From an uncultured Geobacteraceae bacterium (lineage in GTDB: Bacteria > Desulfobacterota > Desulfuromonadia > Geobacterales > Pseudopelobacteraceae), in assembly GCA_903930585.1 (NCBI GenBank), contig CAIYZD010000130.1:1-33112 (forward strand): DNA of 33,112 bases, read 5' to 3'. The position numbers and the translations under genes are program-made. How positions within the stretch are numbered: position 1 is the stretch's first letter; every line of letters begins with the position of its first letter. Under the pieces are notes generated by a model that made no database searches, was not told where the DNA came from, and worked only from the letters and a program-made list of their open reading frames with translations. This document shows positions 1 to 8,318 of the stretch, piece by piece.

Positions 1-660
1 ACTCAGGAGTTCGACTTCCCGGTTCAAAAATTCATTCACCTTGGTCAGACGGACGATTGGGTCGTTTATTTCCAACAAGGTTTGCGCATCGGCAACCTTC
101 AGCCCGAGATTACTGGATACCAGATCGGCCATGCTCCCCGGATCCTGGATATTCTCCAGAATAACCATCACCTCGGGCGACACCTGTTTGCCGAGTTCCA
201 TAACCTTGGTCAACTGCTCGCGCACGGTGCGTATCAACGCCTCGGTTTCCAGCGATACATCAACGATCACGGTATCATGCTGCCGTTCAACCCGAACCGT
301 ATAGAACGGTTTATCAGACACATATTCCGTAATGCGCGCCTTGGCCAAGCCCTGGACGAGAATTTTTACGCGTCCGTCAGGCAGCTTGAGCATACGCATG
401 ATCATGGCGACCGTGCCGACTTCGTAAATTTTATCGGCAGGCGGATCCTCATCGCCAACATCGTGCTGAGTTGCCAGTAAAATCATCCGATCACCCGCCA
501 GGGCGCTGTCCACGGCCTTTACCGACATTTCCCGTCCGACAAAAAGCGGTATGATCATAAACGGGTACACCACCACGTCCCGAATCGGCAGCAGCGGAAG
601 TACCTCGGGAATTTTCAGTTCTTCCGAACTTTGTTCGGCATCATTCTCTATCTCTATCAA
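1..660 (-). CDS. lon: ATP-dependent protease Lon, N-terminal part (runs off the window)
   Basis: Reading leftward, this frame is open from a TTG codon to the window edge (220 codons) and is missing from the ORF track because it lacks an ATG start and is cut. The product begins with an acidic leader and then LPLLPIRDVVVYPFMIIPLFVGR, the hallmark start of the Lon substrate-recognition (LAN) domain, followed by the expected RILPVDG-like region (KILVQGLAKARI) and a helical stretch with LGKQVSPEVMVILENI. The AAA+ and Ser-Lys protease domains lie outside the window. The TTG start is chosen because AAAGGAG lies about 7 nt upstream. It sits 44 nt after the small heat-shock gene, so the two are probably one stress operon. 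Lon is a cytoplasmic protease that degrades misfolded and short-lived proteins. The family assignment is firm; the exact start is an inference. Confidence 0.93.
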   Translation of the reverse strand, partial: MIEIENDAEQSSEELKIPEVLPLLPIRDVVVYPFMIIPLFVGREMSVKAVDSALAGDRMILLATQHDVGDEDPPADKIYEVGTVAMIMRMLKLPDGRVKILVQGLAKARITEYVSDKPFYTVRVERQHDTVIVDVSLETEALIRTVREQLTKVMELGKQVSPEVMVILENIQDPGSMADLVSSNLGLKVADAQTLLEINDPIVRLTKVNEFLNREVELLS

Positions 661-704
661 TCTAAATCTCCTTTGGAGCTACAAATGAGAACTAATATTA
701 TGTA

Positions 705-1133
705 TTACAGTTCCTTAATTGGTACAAAACGTTCGCCGCTTTTTGGACAAATCACCCGGAGCACTCCCCGTCGGTACTCCGCCCTGATTGCGCTGAGGTC
801 TATATTTCCGGGGATATGCACTTCGTGGTGAAAACGACCATGACTCCGTTCCACACAAATAAATTTGCCTTCGTTCTGCTCCCTCGGCTTGCAGGCCTCA
901 AGAAGCAGTGTCTGACCGTTTATTCTCAGAGATATGGCATCCAGCAAGAAACCGGGCAGATCATATTCGAGGATAACATCTTGACATGTTTCATACATAT
1001 CCATCTTCGGCCGGGTTTCATTGTCTTCAAATAAATCCCGAAGTTCAAGTGCATGCAGCAGGCTACGCATCTCACCGACGTGCCGATCGAAAATTTCCTG
1101 TGTAAACAGTTTCCTGCCTGAATAACGTGGCAT
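705..1133 (-). CDS. Small heat-shock protein (Hsp20/alpha-crystallin family)
   Basis: A protein of about 142 residues with an alpha-crystallin domain in its C-terminal two-thirds. It has DMYETCQDVILEYDLPG at the domain start, then SHGRFHHEVHIPGNID, and the diagnostic closing element EYRRGVLRVICPK, matching the family A-x-x-x-n-G-v-L pattern. Such proteins are ATP-independent holdases that bind unfolding proteins in the cytoplasm. The ORF track starts at a GTG at 1142; I prefer the ATG at 1133 because AAGGTG sits 6-8 nt ahead of it. The gene lies just upstream of lon on the same strand, so a shared heat or stress promoter is likely. A TTGACT-N17-TACCTT candidate is present upstream. I did not see a CIRCE element. 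Confidence 0.9.
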   Translation of the reverse strand: MPRYSGRKLFTQEIFDRHVGEMRSLLHALELRDLFEDNETRPKMDMYETCQDVILEYDLPGFLLDAISLRINGQTLLLEACKPREQNEGKFICVERSHGRFHHEVHIPGNIDLSAIRAEYRRGVLRVICPKSGERFVPIKEL

Positions 1134-1183
1134 AAAAGGCACCTTAAAAGGAGGTAATGTACCGAACTCTCTAAGTTAGGACG

Positions 1184-1212
1184 AAGGTAATCATTCCCTC
1201 CGGCAAAGTCAA
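1184..1212 (-). promoter_or_regulatory. Candidate promoter for hsp20-lon
   Basis: On the minus strand, TTGACT (1212-1207) is separated by 17 nt from TACCTT (1189-1184). The -35 is good and the -10 is mediocre. The flanking CTTGACT also resembles the -35 of a heat-shock sigma factor, but no convincing CCCCAT-type -10 follows. It lies about 50 nt upstream of the small heat-shock gene start. Confidence 0.3.
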
Positions 1213-1261
1213 GACAGACATTCCGTCGATATCGTATTAAAGAGTATATTTGAATTAAAAT

Positions 1262-1290
1262 TTGACATTGACGACACTATGCCATAAATA
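1262..1290 (+). promoter_or_regulatory. Candidate sigma-70 promoter for speA
   Basis: A perfect TTGACA (1262-1267) is followed after exactly 17 nt by TAAATA (1285-1290), about 45 nt upstream of the speA start. The -35 match and the spacing make this the best promoter-like sequence in the left part of the window. The divergent hsp20 candidate lies only 50 nt away. Confidence 0.5.
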
Positions 1291-1336
1291 GGGTAGTTTG
1301 TTTGGGTGAGACTATGCGGAAGATAGGGAACAGGTC

Positions 1337-3244
1337 ATGGAAAAATGGTCCATCAATGAATCTGCAAAGATTTACAATATCGACAACTGGGGCGCAGATC
1401 TCTTCTCGATCAATAAAAAAGGGAACATCTGCGTTCATCCTTCGTCAAATTCCAAGCACGCCATCGATCTGCGGGCGCTGGTAGACGATCTGATCAAGCG
1501 TAAGATCAAACCTCCCATCCTGCTCCGTTTCATGGACGTGCTGCAGGGGCGTATCGCCTCGATCAACCGGGTCTTTAAAAATGCGATCCAGGAGAACGAT
1601 TATCCCGCCAAATACCAGACGTTCTACCCGATCAAAGTCAACCAGCAGCGGCAGGTGGTGGAAGCTATCGCCGGGTACGGAAAACGCTATAATATCGGCC
1701 TTGAAGTCGGATCGAAACCGGAGCTGGTGGCAGGGATTTCGATCTCCAGCGGCAACAATCTGCCGATCATCTGCAATGGCTACAAGGATGCCGAATACAT
1801 CGAAACCGTCCTGTACGCCACCAAGGTAGGCTTCGACATCACACTGGTGGTGGAGAAACTGTTCGAACTGGAAAAGATCATCGAGATCGCCAAAAAAACC
1901 GGTATTTCTCCCAAACTGGGGATCCGGGTCAAGCTTTCTTCCAAGGGAACCGGTAAATGGGCGACCTCCGGAGGGGAAGACGCAAAATTCGGCCTGCGCA
2001 TGTCGGAAATAATCGCCGCCATCCGGATGCTGGAAGACCAGGGAATGCTCAGTTCGGTCAAATTGCTGCACTCGCATATCGGCAGCCAGATAACCAAGAT
2101 CGACAAGATCAAGACCGCGCTGATCGAAGTTGCCCGCGTCTACACCGAAATGAAAAAGCTGGGAGTCGGCATCGAATATCTTGATATCGGCGGCGGCCTT
2201 GGCGTCGACTACGATGGTTCAAAATCAAGCTATTTTTCCAGTGTCAACTATACCATTGAAGAGTATGCCAACGATGTCATCTACCAGATCAAGAACATCT
2301 GCGATGAAGCCGGGGTTGAATGCCCCAACATCATTTCCGAATCGGGTCGGGCGACGGTTGCTCACTACTCGGTGCTCGTCACCAACGTCCTCAACACCAA
2401 TACCCAGCATCTAATGCCCGATTTTGAGGAAATCCTGACCCAGTCCGAAAAAGTGGCCCCAACCGTAAAAAAGCTGACGGACATCTACAAAAGCATCGAC
2501 CGATATTCCCTGCGCGAGGACTATCACGATACGCTTCAGTTGATCAACGAGGCGGTCAGTCTCTTTAACCTCGGATATTTGACCCTCAACGACCGGGCCA
2601 TCGCCGAATGGCTTTACGCCAAGATAATCAGGAAAATAAACAGCATCGTCGAACGGATCAAGCCGATTCCGGAGGAGTTGCAGAATTTCCAGTTACACCT
2701 GCGTCAGACCTATTTTGCCAATTTCTCGTTATTTCAATCGATTCCCGACTCGTGGGCCATCGATCAGCTGTTCCCGATCATGCCGATCCAACGCCTCAAC
2801 CAGAAGCCCGATGTCATGGCTTCGGTCGCCGATATCACCTGTGACTCGGACGGCGAAATCACCAGTTTTGTCGGCGAAAACGGCCGTTCAAAGTACCTCC
2901 CGCTGCACAAAATCCGCAAAGATGAGGATTATTATATCGGCTTCTTCCTGATCGGCGCCTACCAGGAAATTCTGGGGGATCTGCACAACCTGTTCGGCGA
3001 CACCAACGCCGTCCATATCACCTTCAACAAGAAGACCGGCTACATGATAGACACCGTCATCAACGGCGACGCAACCTGGGAAACACTGAAGTACGTCCAG
3101 TACAAAGGGCCGGAAATCCTGAAGCAGGTCAGGGACAACCTGGAAAAAAGCGTCGTTTTGAAGAAAATCTCCATCGAAGAGAGCAGCCATTTTATCGAAC
3201 TGCTGGATCGTACCCTGCTGGGGTATACGTATCTGGGGGAATAA
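1337..3244 (+). CDS. speA: Biosynthetic arginine decarboxylase
   Basis: The product has 635 residues, the usual length of the long SpeA family. It converts arginine to agmatine and CO2 using PLP and is the entry step for polyamines. The PLP-binding lysine is in YPIKVNQ (about K100). The fold-type III barrel motifs HSHIGSQI and the glycine-rich LDIGGGLGVDY are present, and a C-terminal domain carries the decarboxylase-typical ITCDSDGEI segment around residue 495-500. The start ATG is preceded by a GGGAACAGG stretch. It is followed 104 nt later by the carboxy(nor)spermidine synthase and decarboxylase genes, which places it in spermidine synthesis. No agmatinase, agmatine deiminase or carbamoylputrescine amidase gene is in the window, so agmatine must be processed by genes elsewhere. 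Confidence 0.96.
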   Translation: MEKWSINESAKIYNIDNWGADLFSINKKGNICVHPSSNSKHAIDLRALVDDLIKRKIKPPILLRFMDVLQGRIASINRVFKNAIQENDYPAKYQTFYPIKVNQQRQVVEAIAGYGKRYNIGLEVGSKPELVAGISISSGNNLPIICNGYKDAEYIETVLYATKVGFDITLVVEKLFELEKIIEIAKKTGISPKLGIRVKLSSKGTGKWATSGGEDAKFGLRMSEIIAAIRMLEDQGMLSSVKLLHSHIGSQITKIDKIKTALIEVARVYTEMKKLGVGIEYLDIGGGLGVDYDGSKSSYFSSVNYTIEEYANDVIYQIKNICDEAGVECPNIISESGRATVAHYSVLVTNVLNTNTQHLMPDFEEILTQSEKVAPTVKKLTDIYKSIDRYSLREDYHDTLQLINEAVSLFNLGYLTLNDRAIAEWLYAKIIRKINSIVERIKPIPEELQNFQLHLRQTYFANFSLFQSIPDSWAIDQLFPIMPIQRLNQKPDVMASVADITCDSDGEITSFVGENGRSKYLPLHKIRKDEDYYIGFFLIGAYQEILGDLHNLFGDTNAVHITFNKKTGYMIDTVINGDATWETLKYVQYKGPEILKQVRDNLEKSVVLKKISIEESSHFIELLDRTLLGYTYLGE

Positions 3245-3278
3245 CCTTCATTATTTTGTAAAAGTTTTGTTACAGGTA

Positions 3279-3307
3279 TTGTGCTAACGAGCAATTACCA
3301 GTATTAT
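3279..3307 (+). promoter_or_regulatory. Candidate promoter for the carboxynorspermidine genes
   Basis: TTGTGC (3279-3284), a 17-nt spacer and TATTAT (3302-3307, five of six consensus bases) lie about 40 nt upstream of the next ATG. If active, the downstream pair can be transcribed independently of speA. Confidence 0.4.
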
Positions 3308-3348
3308 GCCTCGCCTGACAAAGCCCACCTTCAGGGAGGAACACTACA

Positions 3349-4545
3349 ATGAGCAAAGTCCTTATCATCGGCGCCGGTGGCGTCGGCCAGGTTGTCACCC
3401 ATAAATGCGCCCAGCGGCGCGACATCTTCAGCGAGATTACCCTGGCTTCGCGTACCAAGTCAAAGTGCGACATCATTGCCGCCCAGTTACATAACAGCAT
3501 CAACACGGCGCAGGTGGATGCCGACAACGTCCCGGAACTGGTGGCACTGATCAAACAGCTGCAGCCCAGGCTGGTAATTAACGTGGCCCTCCCGTATCAG
3601 GATCTGCATATCATGGACGCCTGCCTCGAAACCGGTGTCGATTACCTCGATACCGCCAACTATGAACCGCTCGATACGGCAAAATTTGAATATTCCTGGC
3701 AGTGGGCTTATCAGGAACGTTTCAAGGAGAAAGGGGTGATGGCGCTGCTCGGCTCCGGGTTCGATCCGGGTGTCACCAACGTCTACACTGCCCTGGCCGC
3801 CAAGAAGTATCTGGATGTAGTGGAAGAGCTCGACATAATCGACGCCAATGCCGGAAGCCACGGCCAACCCTTTGCTACCAACTTCAACCCGGAGATCAAT
3901 ATCCGCGAAGTTACCGCCATCTGCCGTCACTGGGAAAACGGGGAGTTTGTGGAATCTGCACCGCTCTCCACCAAACGGGTGTTCGATTTTCCCGAAGGTA
4001 TCGGACCGATGAACTGTTACCGCCTCTACCACGAAGAGATGGAGTCGCTGGTCAAACATATCCCGACCATCAAGAAGGCCCAGTTCTGGATGACGTTCTC
4101 CGACAATTACCTGAAACATCTTGAGGTATTGCAGAACGTCGGCATGACCCGTATCGACGAGGTGGAATTCAACGGCCAGAAAATCGTCCCCATCCAGTTT
4201 TTAAAAGCGCTGCTCCCCGATCCCGGCTCGCTGGGGCCATTAACCAAGGGAAAAACCTGCATCGGCGTCATCGCCCGCGGTACCAAGGACGGTCAGCGCA
4301 GACAGGTCTATATCTATAACATCTGCGACCACGAGGAGTGCTACAGGGAAGTCCAGTCACAGGCGATCAGCTACACTACCGGCGTCCCGGCCGTGGTCGG
4401 CGCGATCATGATGCTGACCGGCAAATGGCGCCAGGCTGGTGTTTACAACATGGAACAGTTTGACCCGGAGCTTTTCCTTGATGTACTCGGGCCGATGGGA
4501 CTGCCGACCGTCGTCGTCGATGGCGGTGAATGGCCGGAGCTGTAA
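3349..4545 (+). CDS. Saccharopine dehydrogenase-family carboxynorspermidine/carboxyspermidine synthase
   Basis: The product has 398 residues and an N-terminal Rossmann motif VLIIGAGGVGQVV (residues 4-16). The saccharopine-dehydrogenase core follows, with LINVALPYQDLHIMDACLETGVDYLDTANYE. In this family, members next to nspC reductively condense aspartate semialdehyde with putrescine or diaminopropane using NADPH to make carboxyspermidine or carboxynorspermidine. The assignment to polyamines rather than lysine metabolism rests on the neighbours: speA upstream and the cognate decarboxylase immediately downstream. A strong AGGGAGGA ribosome-binding site precedes the ATG by 8 nt. Which diamine is the real substrate cannot be told from the sequence. 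Confidence 0.92.
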   Translation: MSKVLIIGAGGVGQVVTHKCAQRRDIFSEITLASRTKSKCDIIAAQLHNSINTAQVDADNVPELVALIKQLQPRLVINVALPYQDLHIMDACLETGVDYLDTANYEPLDTAKFEYSWQWAYQERFKEKGVMALLGSGFDPGVTNVYTALAAKKYLDVVEELDIIDANAGSHGQPFATNFNPEINIREVTAICRHWENGEFVESAPLSTKRVFDFPEGIGPMNCYRLYHEEMESLVKHIPTIKKAQFWMTFSDNYLKHLEVLQNVGMTRIDEVEFNGQKIVPIQFLKALLPDPGSLGPLTKGKTCIGVIARGTKDGQRRQVYIYNICDHEECYREVQSQAISYTTGVPAVVGAIMMLTGKWRQAGVYNMEQFDPELFLDVLGPMGLPTVVVDGGEWPEL

Positions 4546-4549
4546 TCCG

Positions 4550-5704
4550 TTGACCGGTATAGACATCGAAAAGATTCTTCAGCTTTCCCCCTCTCCCGCC
4601 TACGTGGTAGACTTGGGACGGCTGCGCCATAATCTGGCCATTCTGGATGACGTGCAACGACGGAGCGGCGCCAGGATCCTGCTGGCTATGAAAGCATTTT
4701 CCATGTGGAGCGTATTCCCCCTTATCAGTCGGACCCTGCACGGTGTCTGCGCCAGTTCCCCCTGGGAGGCGCGCCTGGGTCGGGAGGAATTCAACCGCGA
4801 GGTACACAGTTTTTCCGCCGCTTTCAAAGAGAGCGACGTTGCCGAACTGCTTGGAATTTCCAACCACCTGGTGTTCAACTCCTTTAACCAGCTGGAACGG
4901 TTCCGCCCCCAGTGGGAGAAGTACGCCGGAAAAGTATCCATCGGTCTGCGCGTAAATCCGGAACACTCGGAAGGACATACCGAAATATACGACCCCTGCG
5001 CCGTCAACTCCCGCCTCGGTATCCCGAGACGGGAATTTGCAGGACGTTCCCTGAACGGCATTGAAGGACTGCACTTCCATACCCTCTGCGAACAGCTTTT
5101 CGAACCGCTGGAGCGCACCGCCAAGGCCTTCGAAGAGAAGTTCGGCGAGTTTCTGCCCGGAATGAAATGGCTTAACCTGGGGGGAGGTCACCATATCACC
5201 CGCAAGGGGTATGATATCGACGGCCTCGTGGAACTGGTAAAGTACTTCAAGGAAAAGTATGATCTGGAACTCTACCTGGAGCCGGGAGAGGCCATCGCCA
5301 TCGGCACCGGAATTCTGGTGGGAGAAGTACTTGATATAGTCAATAACGGTATGGACATCGCCATTCTTGACGTTTCGGCCACATGCCATATGCCGGATAT
5401 CCTTGAGATGCCGTACCGTCCCGGCATCACGAACGGTTTTGATCCGGGCGAGAAACCGCATACCTACCGTCTGGGGGGGCCATCCTGCCTGGCGGGGGAT
5501 GTGATCGGCGACTGGTCGTTTACCAAGCCGCTCCGCCCTGGCGACAGACTCGCTTTCGAGGACATGTCCCACTACACCATGGTCAAGACCACCATGTTCA
5601 ACGGTATTCAGCACCCGCATATCTGCACCTTCGAACCTGAAACCGGAGAATTGAAGGTGGTACGCCGTTTCGGTTACGACGATTTCAAAGGGCGATTATC
5701 ATAG
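4550..5704 (+). CDS. nspC: Carboxynorspermidine/carboxyspermidine decarboxylase
   Basis: A fold-type III PLP decarboxylase that removes CO2 from carboxy(nor)spermidine to give (nor)spermidine. The PLP lysine is in LLAMKAFSMW (about K48 from the TTG start). LNLGGGHHI is the phosphate-binding glycine loop, YLEPGEA follows, and DVSATCHMPD carries the probable catalytic cysteine. The ORF track begins at 4439, deep inside the preceding gene. I place the start at the TTG at 4550, right after the upstream stop, because GGAG lies 10 nt ahead and MTGIDIEKILQLSPSPAYVVDLGRL fits the family N-terminus. ATG 4520 and GTG 4526 are alternatives. The tight junction with the synthase implies co-translation. 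Confidence 0.93.
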   Translation: MTGIDIEKILQLSPSPAYVVDLGRLRHNLAILDDVQRRSGARILLAMKAFSMWSVFPLISRTLHGVCASSPWEARLGREEFNREVHSFSAAFKESDVAELLGISNHLVFNSFNQLERFRPQWEKYAGKVSIGLRVNPEHSEGHTEIYDPCAVNSRLGIPRREFAGRSLNGIEGLHFHTLCEQLFEPLERTAKAFEEKFGEFLPGMKWLNLGGGHHITRKGYDIDGLVELVKYFKEKYDLELYLEPGEAIAIGTGILVGEVLDIVNNGMDIAILDVSATCHMPDILEMPYRPGITNGFDPGEKPHTYRLGGPSCLAGDVIGDWSFTKPLRPGDRLAFEDMSHYTMVKTTMFNGIQHPHICTFEPETGELKVVRRFGYDDFKGRLS

Positions 5705-5756
5705 GGGCAAAGCGGTGCCTCGCCCAAAATCGGGCGACCGTCACAAGGAAACCATT

Positions 5757-5966
5757 ATGGCATTAAATACTCGAATATGGATGACCGGAGCGCTGGACTG
5801 GTTCGCTTTTATTGATGATGAGGAAGTTTTCCTGGGAAGACGCGAAGTCCCGACACCTCTGGATGAAGGGGACGCCTGGACCAACGAGACGGGCGATATG
5901 TTCAAGGTTATAGACGGAGAAATCAGACGTGTCGGCAAAACGGAACCACCGCAAAGATACTGGTGA
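5757..5966 (+). CDS. Small conserved-looking protein of unknown function
   Basis: A 69-residue acidic protein beginning MALNTRIWMTGALDWFAFIDDEEVFLG and ending PPQRYW. The ORF track starts upstream at 5715, but the ATG at 5757 is preceded by AAGGAA at a good distance, so I use that start. There is no signal peptide or membrane segment; it looks like a small soluble beta-rich protein with a conserved-looking Trp/Asp-rich centre. It sits 52 nt after nspC and 39 nt before priA on the same strand. A short inverted repeat (TCGCCC/GGGCGA) without a T-tract lies just upstream. I do not recognise the family and assign no role. Confidence 0.62.
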   Translation: MALNTRIWMTGALDWFAFIDDEEVFLGRREVPTPLDEGDAWTNETGDMFKVIDGEIRRVGKTEPPQRYW

Positions 5967-6005
5967 ACTATTAATGACCCTCATTGCTGTGTTCCCGTCC
6001 CAGGC

Positions 6006-8240
6006 ATGACATCTCCCACCATCATTGAAGTTGCCATCCCGCTGTACGTGGATAAAATCTTTCATTACCGCGTGCCTGAACGGCTGAACGAACAGGCACT
6101 GACAGGCCGTCGGGCACTGGTTCCGTTCGGCAACCGGAAACTGACCGGTTATATCCTGGGGATTGCACCCGACTCTGCGATTACCAATTTAAAAGATATT
6201 ATCGACATACTGGACAGAGAGCCGCTCTGGACAGCCGGAGAACTGGAATTTTTCCGCTGGGTGGCCTCCTATTACCAGCATCCGCTGGGGGAAGTAGTGC
6301 GAACCGCCCTCCCGGCCGGAATTAATATTCAAACCCGCAAAGGAACTTCCGGTGATCAGGAAACTCTGACACAAGGAAAAACTGCTCGCCGCGAAACGTT
6401 TTATCTCCCCGCCCCTCTGCATGACCTCCCGCGCCAACCCGGCGCCAAGGCGCTGGAAATAATGGCAGTTATTCGGGAAACCGGCAATATTTCGGCAGCT
6501 GAGCTGCGCAAACGGTTCGGTACGTGCGCTCCGCAACTGAAGCGACTGGTTGAGCTTGGTTTGTGTACTGCGGTCGAGCACGAAGTATACCGCGATCCAT
6601 TTAAAGACCACATCGTGGCACGGGACGAGCCACGCCGCCTGCATACCCATCAAAAAGCGGCGCTGGACGCAATTTCAACCAGCCTCGACCGGCTACAGTT
6701 TACTCCGTTCCTGTTATATGGTGTAACCGGAAGCGGCAAAACCGAGGTGTATCTTCAGGCCATCTCGCATGCCCTCAATCTCGGGAAGAACGCCTTGGTG
6801 CTGGTTCCGGAGATCGCCCTGACCCCACAGCTGACCGGACGCTTTCAGGCCCGTTTCGGCGGCGGCATTGCCATTTTGCATAGCGCCCTATCCGACGGCG
6901 AGCGCTATGACGAATGGCGTCGCATCCGGCGGGGACTGGCACGAATCGTCATCGGTGCCCGTTCGGCGATTTTTGCACCGCTCAAAAATATCGGTATTAT
7001 CATTGTTGATGAAGAGCATGAAGCCTCGTTCAAACAGTCCGACGGCCTACGTTACAATGCCCGCGACCTGGCGCTGGTACGGGGGAGAATGGAGCAGGCC
7101 GCCGTGGTGCTCGGGTCGGCGACCCCCTCGGTGACCAGCATCCATGCCACCGGAGAGGGGCGTCTGACACTGATTGAACTCCCGGAACGGGTCGAAAACC
7201 GCCCAATGCCGCTTGTGGAACTGGTGGGAATGAAAGGGCATAAAGAGACTATTTCTGCAACGCTGGCAACCAGCCTGGCACAAACCTACGACCAGGGTCG
7301 GCAGGCTATTGTCTTTCTCAACCGCCGCGGCTTTGCCACCTTTCTGGTCTGCGCCGATTGCGGAAAACCTCTGACCTGTCCCAACTGCACTGTCACCCTG
7401 ACCTATCACCGCCAGCGGGGACAAAGCCTCTGCCATTACTGCGACTACGCCGTTCCTGCCCCCGGCACCTGTCCCTCATGCGGCGGTGCAACCCTGAGCG
7501 AATTAGGAGCCGGTACGGAAAAACTGGAGCAGGAGCTAAAAGAGCTGCTGCCGGCGGCGCGAATTCTCCGGATGGACAGCGACACTACCTCCGGTAAAGG
7601 AAGCCACGAGCGCCTCCTGACACGAATGAACGACGGCAGCGCAGATATCCTGGTCGGCACCCAGATGATTGCCAAAGGACATGATTTTCCCGAAGTGACA
7701 CTGGTGGGAGTGGTAAATGCCGAGGCGAGTCTGGGCATGCCCGATTTTCGGGCCGCCGAGCGCACCTTCCAGTTATTGTCCCAGGTTATCGGACGGGCCG
7801 GACGGGGCGATACGCCCGGCCGGGTGGTTGTACAGGCGCTTGATACGGAGCATTACGCGATCCGTGCTGCGGCTGAACATGATGCAACCGGATTTTACCG
7901 GCAAGAGTTGGAGTTTCGCCGGGAAGCAGGCTATCCCCCCTTTGCCTTTCTGGCGGCATTCGCCATATCGGGTCTGTCGGAGCAGACCGTCTCGGAACAG
8001 GCTGATGTGACGGCCCGCTTACTGGCCCATCTCAAGTCGGAACTGAAGGTCCGGGTCGAAATCCTTGGTCCTGCCCCCTCCCCTATCTATCGCCTGCGTA
8101 ATCGTTTTCGCCGCCAGATTCTGCTCAAAGCCGTAAACCGCAGCAACCTCCACCGTTTGCTCACCGCGTGGCGGCAGCGGGCAACGGTTGCTTCGACGGT
8201 CCGCATTTCCGTCGATATCGATCCGGTAGACATGATGTAA
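6006..8240 (+). CDS. priA: Primosomal protein N' (replication restart helicase PriA)
   Basis: The product has 744 residues, the normal PriA length. The N-terminal DNA-binding domain starts EVAIPLYVDKIFHYRVPE. The helicase core carries Walker A GVTGSGKTEVYL (about residue 239) and Walker B VDEEHEASFKQ. The PriA-specific zinc-binding insert has four CxxC-type pairs between about residues 450 and 495 (CADCGKPLTCPNC, CHYCDY, CPSCGG). The C-terminal helicase motifs include GTQMIAKGHDFP and QVIGRAGR. PriA recognises stalled forks and D-loops, loads the replisome and unwinds 3' to 5'. The start ATG overlaps the stop of an 11-codon mini-ORF (ATGA), and its own ribosome-binding site is weak. Confidence 0.97.
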   Translation: MTSPTIIEVAIPLYVDKIFHYRVPERLNEQALTGRRALVPFGNRKLTGYILGIAPDSAITNLKDIIDILDREPLWTAGELEFFRWVASYYQHPLGEVVRTALPAGINIQTRKGTSGDQETLTQGKTARRETFYLPAPLHDLPRQPGAKALEIMAVIRETGNISAAELRKRFGTCAPQLKRLVELGLCTAVEHEVYRDPFKDHIVARDEPRRLHTHQKAALDAISTSLDRLQFTPFLLYGVTGSGKTEVYLQAISHALNLGKNALVLVPEIALTPQLTGRFQARFGGGIAILHSALSDGERYDEWRRIRRGLARIVIGARSAIFAPLKNIGIIIVDEEHEASFKQSDGLRYNARDLALVRGRMEQAAVVLGSATPSVTSIHATGEGRLTLIELPERVENRPMPLVELVGMKGHKETISATLATSLAQTYDQGRQAIVFLNRRGFATFLVCADCGKPLTCPNCTVTLTYHRQRGQSLCHYCDYAVPAPGTCPSCGGATLSELGAGTEKLEQELKELLPAARILRMDSDTTSGKGSHERLLTRMNDGSADILVGTQMIAKGHDFPEVTLVGVVNAEASLGMPDFRAAERTFQLLSQVIGRAGRGDTPGRVVVQALDTEHYAIRAAAEHDATGFYRQELEFRREAGYPPFAFLAAFAISGLSEQTVSEQADVTARLLAHLKSELKVRVEILGPAPSPIYRLRNRFRRQILLKAVNRSNLHRLLTAWRQRATVASTVRISVDIDPVDMM

Positions 8241-8251
8241 TAAAAACCGGG

Positions 8252-8279
8252 TTGCGCATCCGGCATCATCTGATAGAAT
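8252..8279 (+). promoter_or_regulatory. Candidate promoter for the REC-histidine kinase
   Basis: TTGCGC (8252-8257), a 16-nt spacer and TAGAAT (8274-8279, five of six consensus bases) lie about 40 nt upstream of the kinase start in the gap after priA. Confidence 0.4.
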
Positions 8280-8318
8280 TTCTCCAAGGACTAAATCAAG
8301 AGCGTTGCGAGGACTCCC

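Noticed and set aside
82-480. 132-codon plus-strand ORF at the left edge
   Set aside because: It is antisense to the N-terminal domain of Lon, which is clearly encoded on the minus strand.
1157-1174. Plus-strand AAAAGGAGG followed by ATG (MYRTL-stop)
   Set aside because: It is a perfect ribosome-binding site, but the ORF is only five codons and lies in the hsp20 upstream region; most likely coincidence.
4406-5620. 404-codon minus-strand ORF
   Set aside because: It is antisense to nspC and the end of the synthase gene. High GC at third positions creates long shadow frames here.
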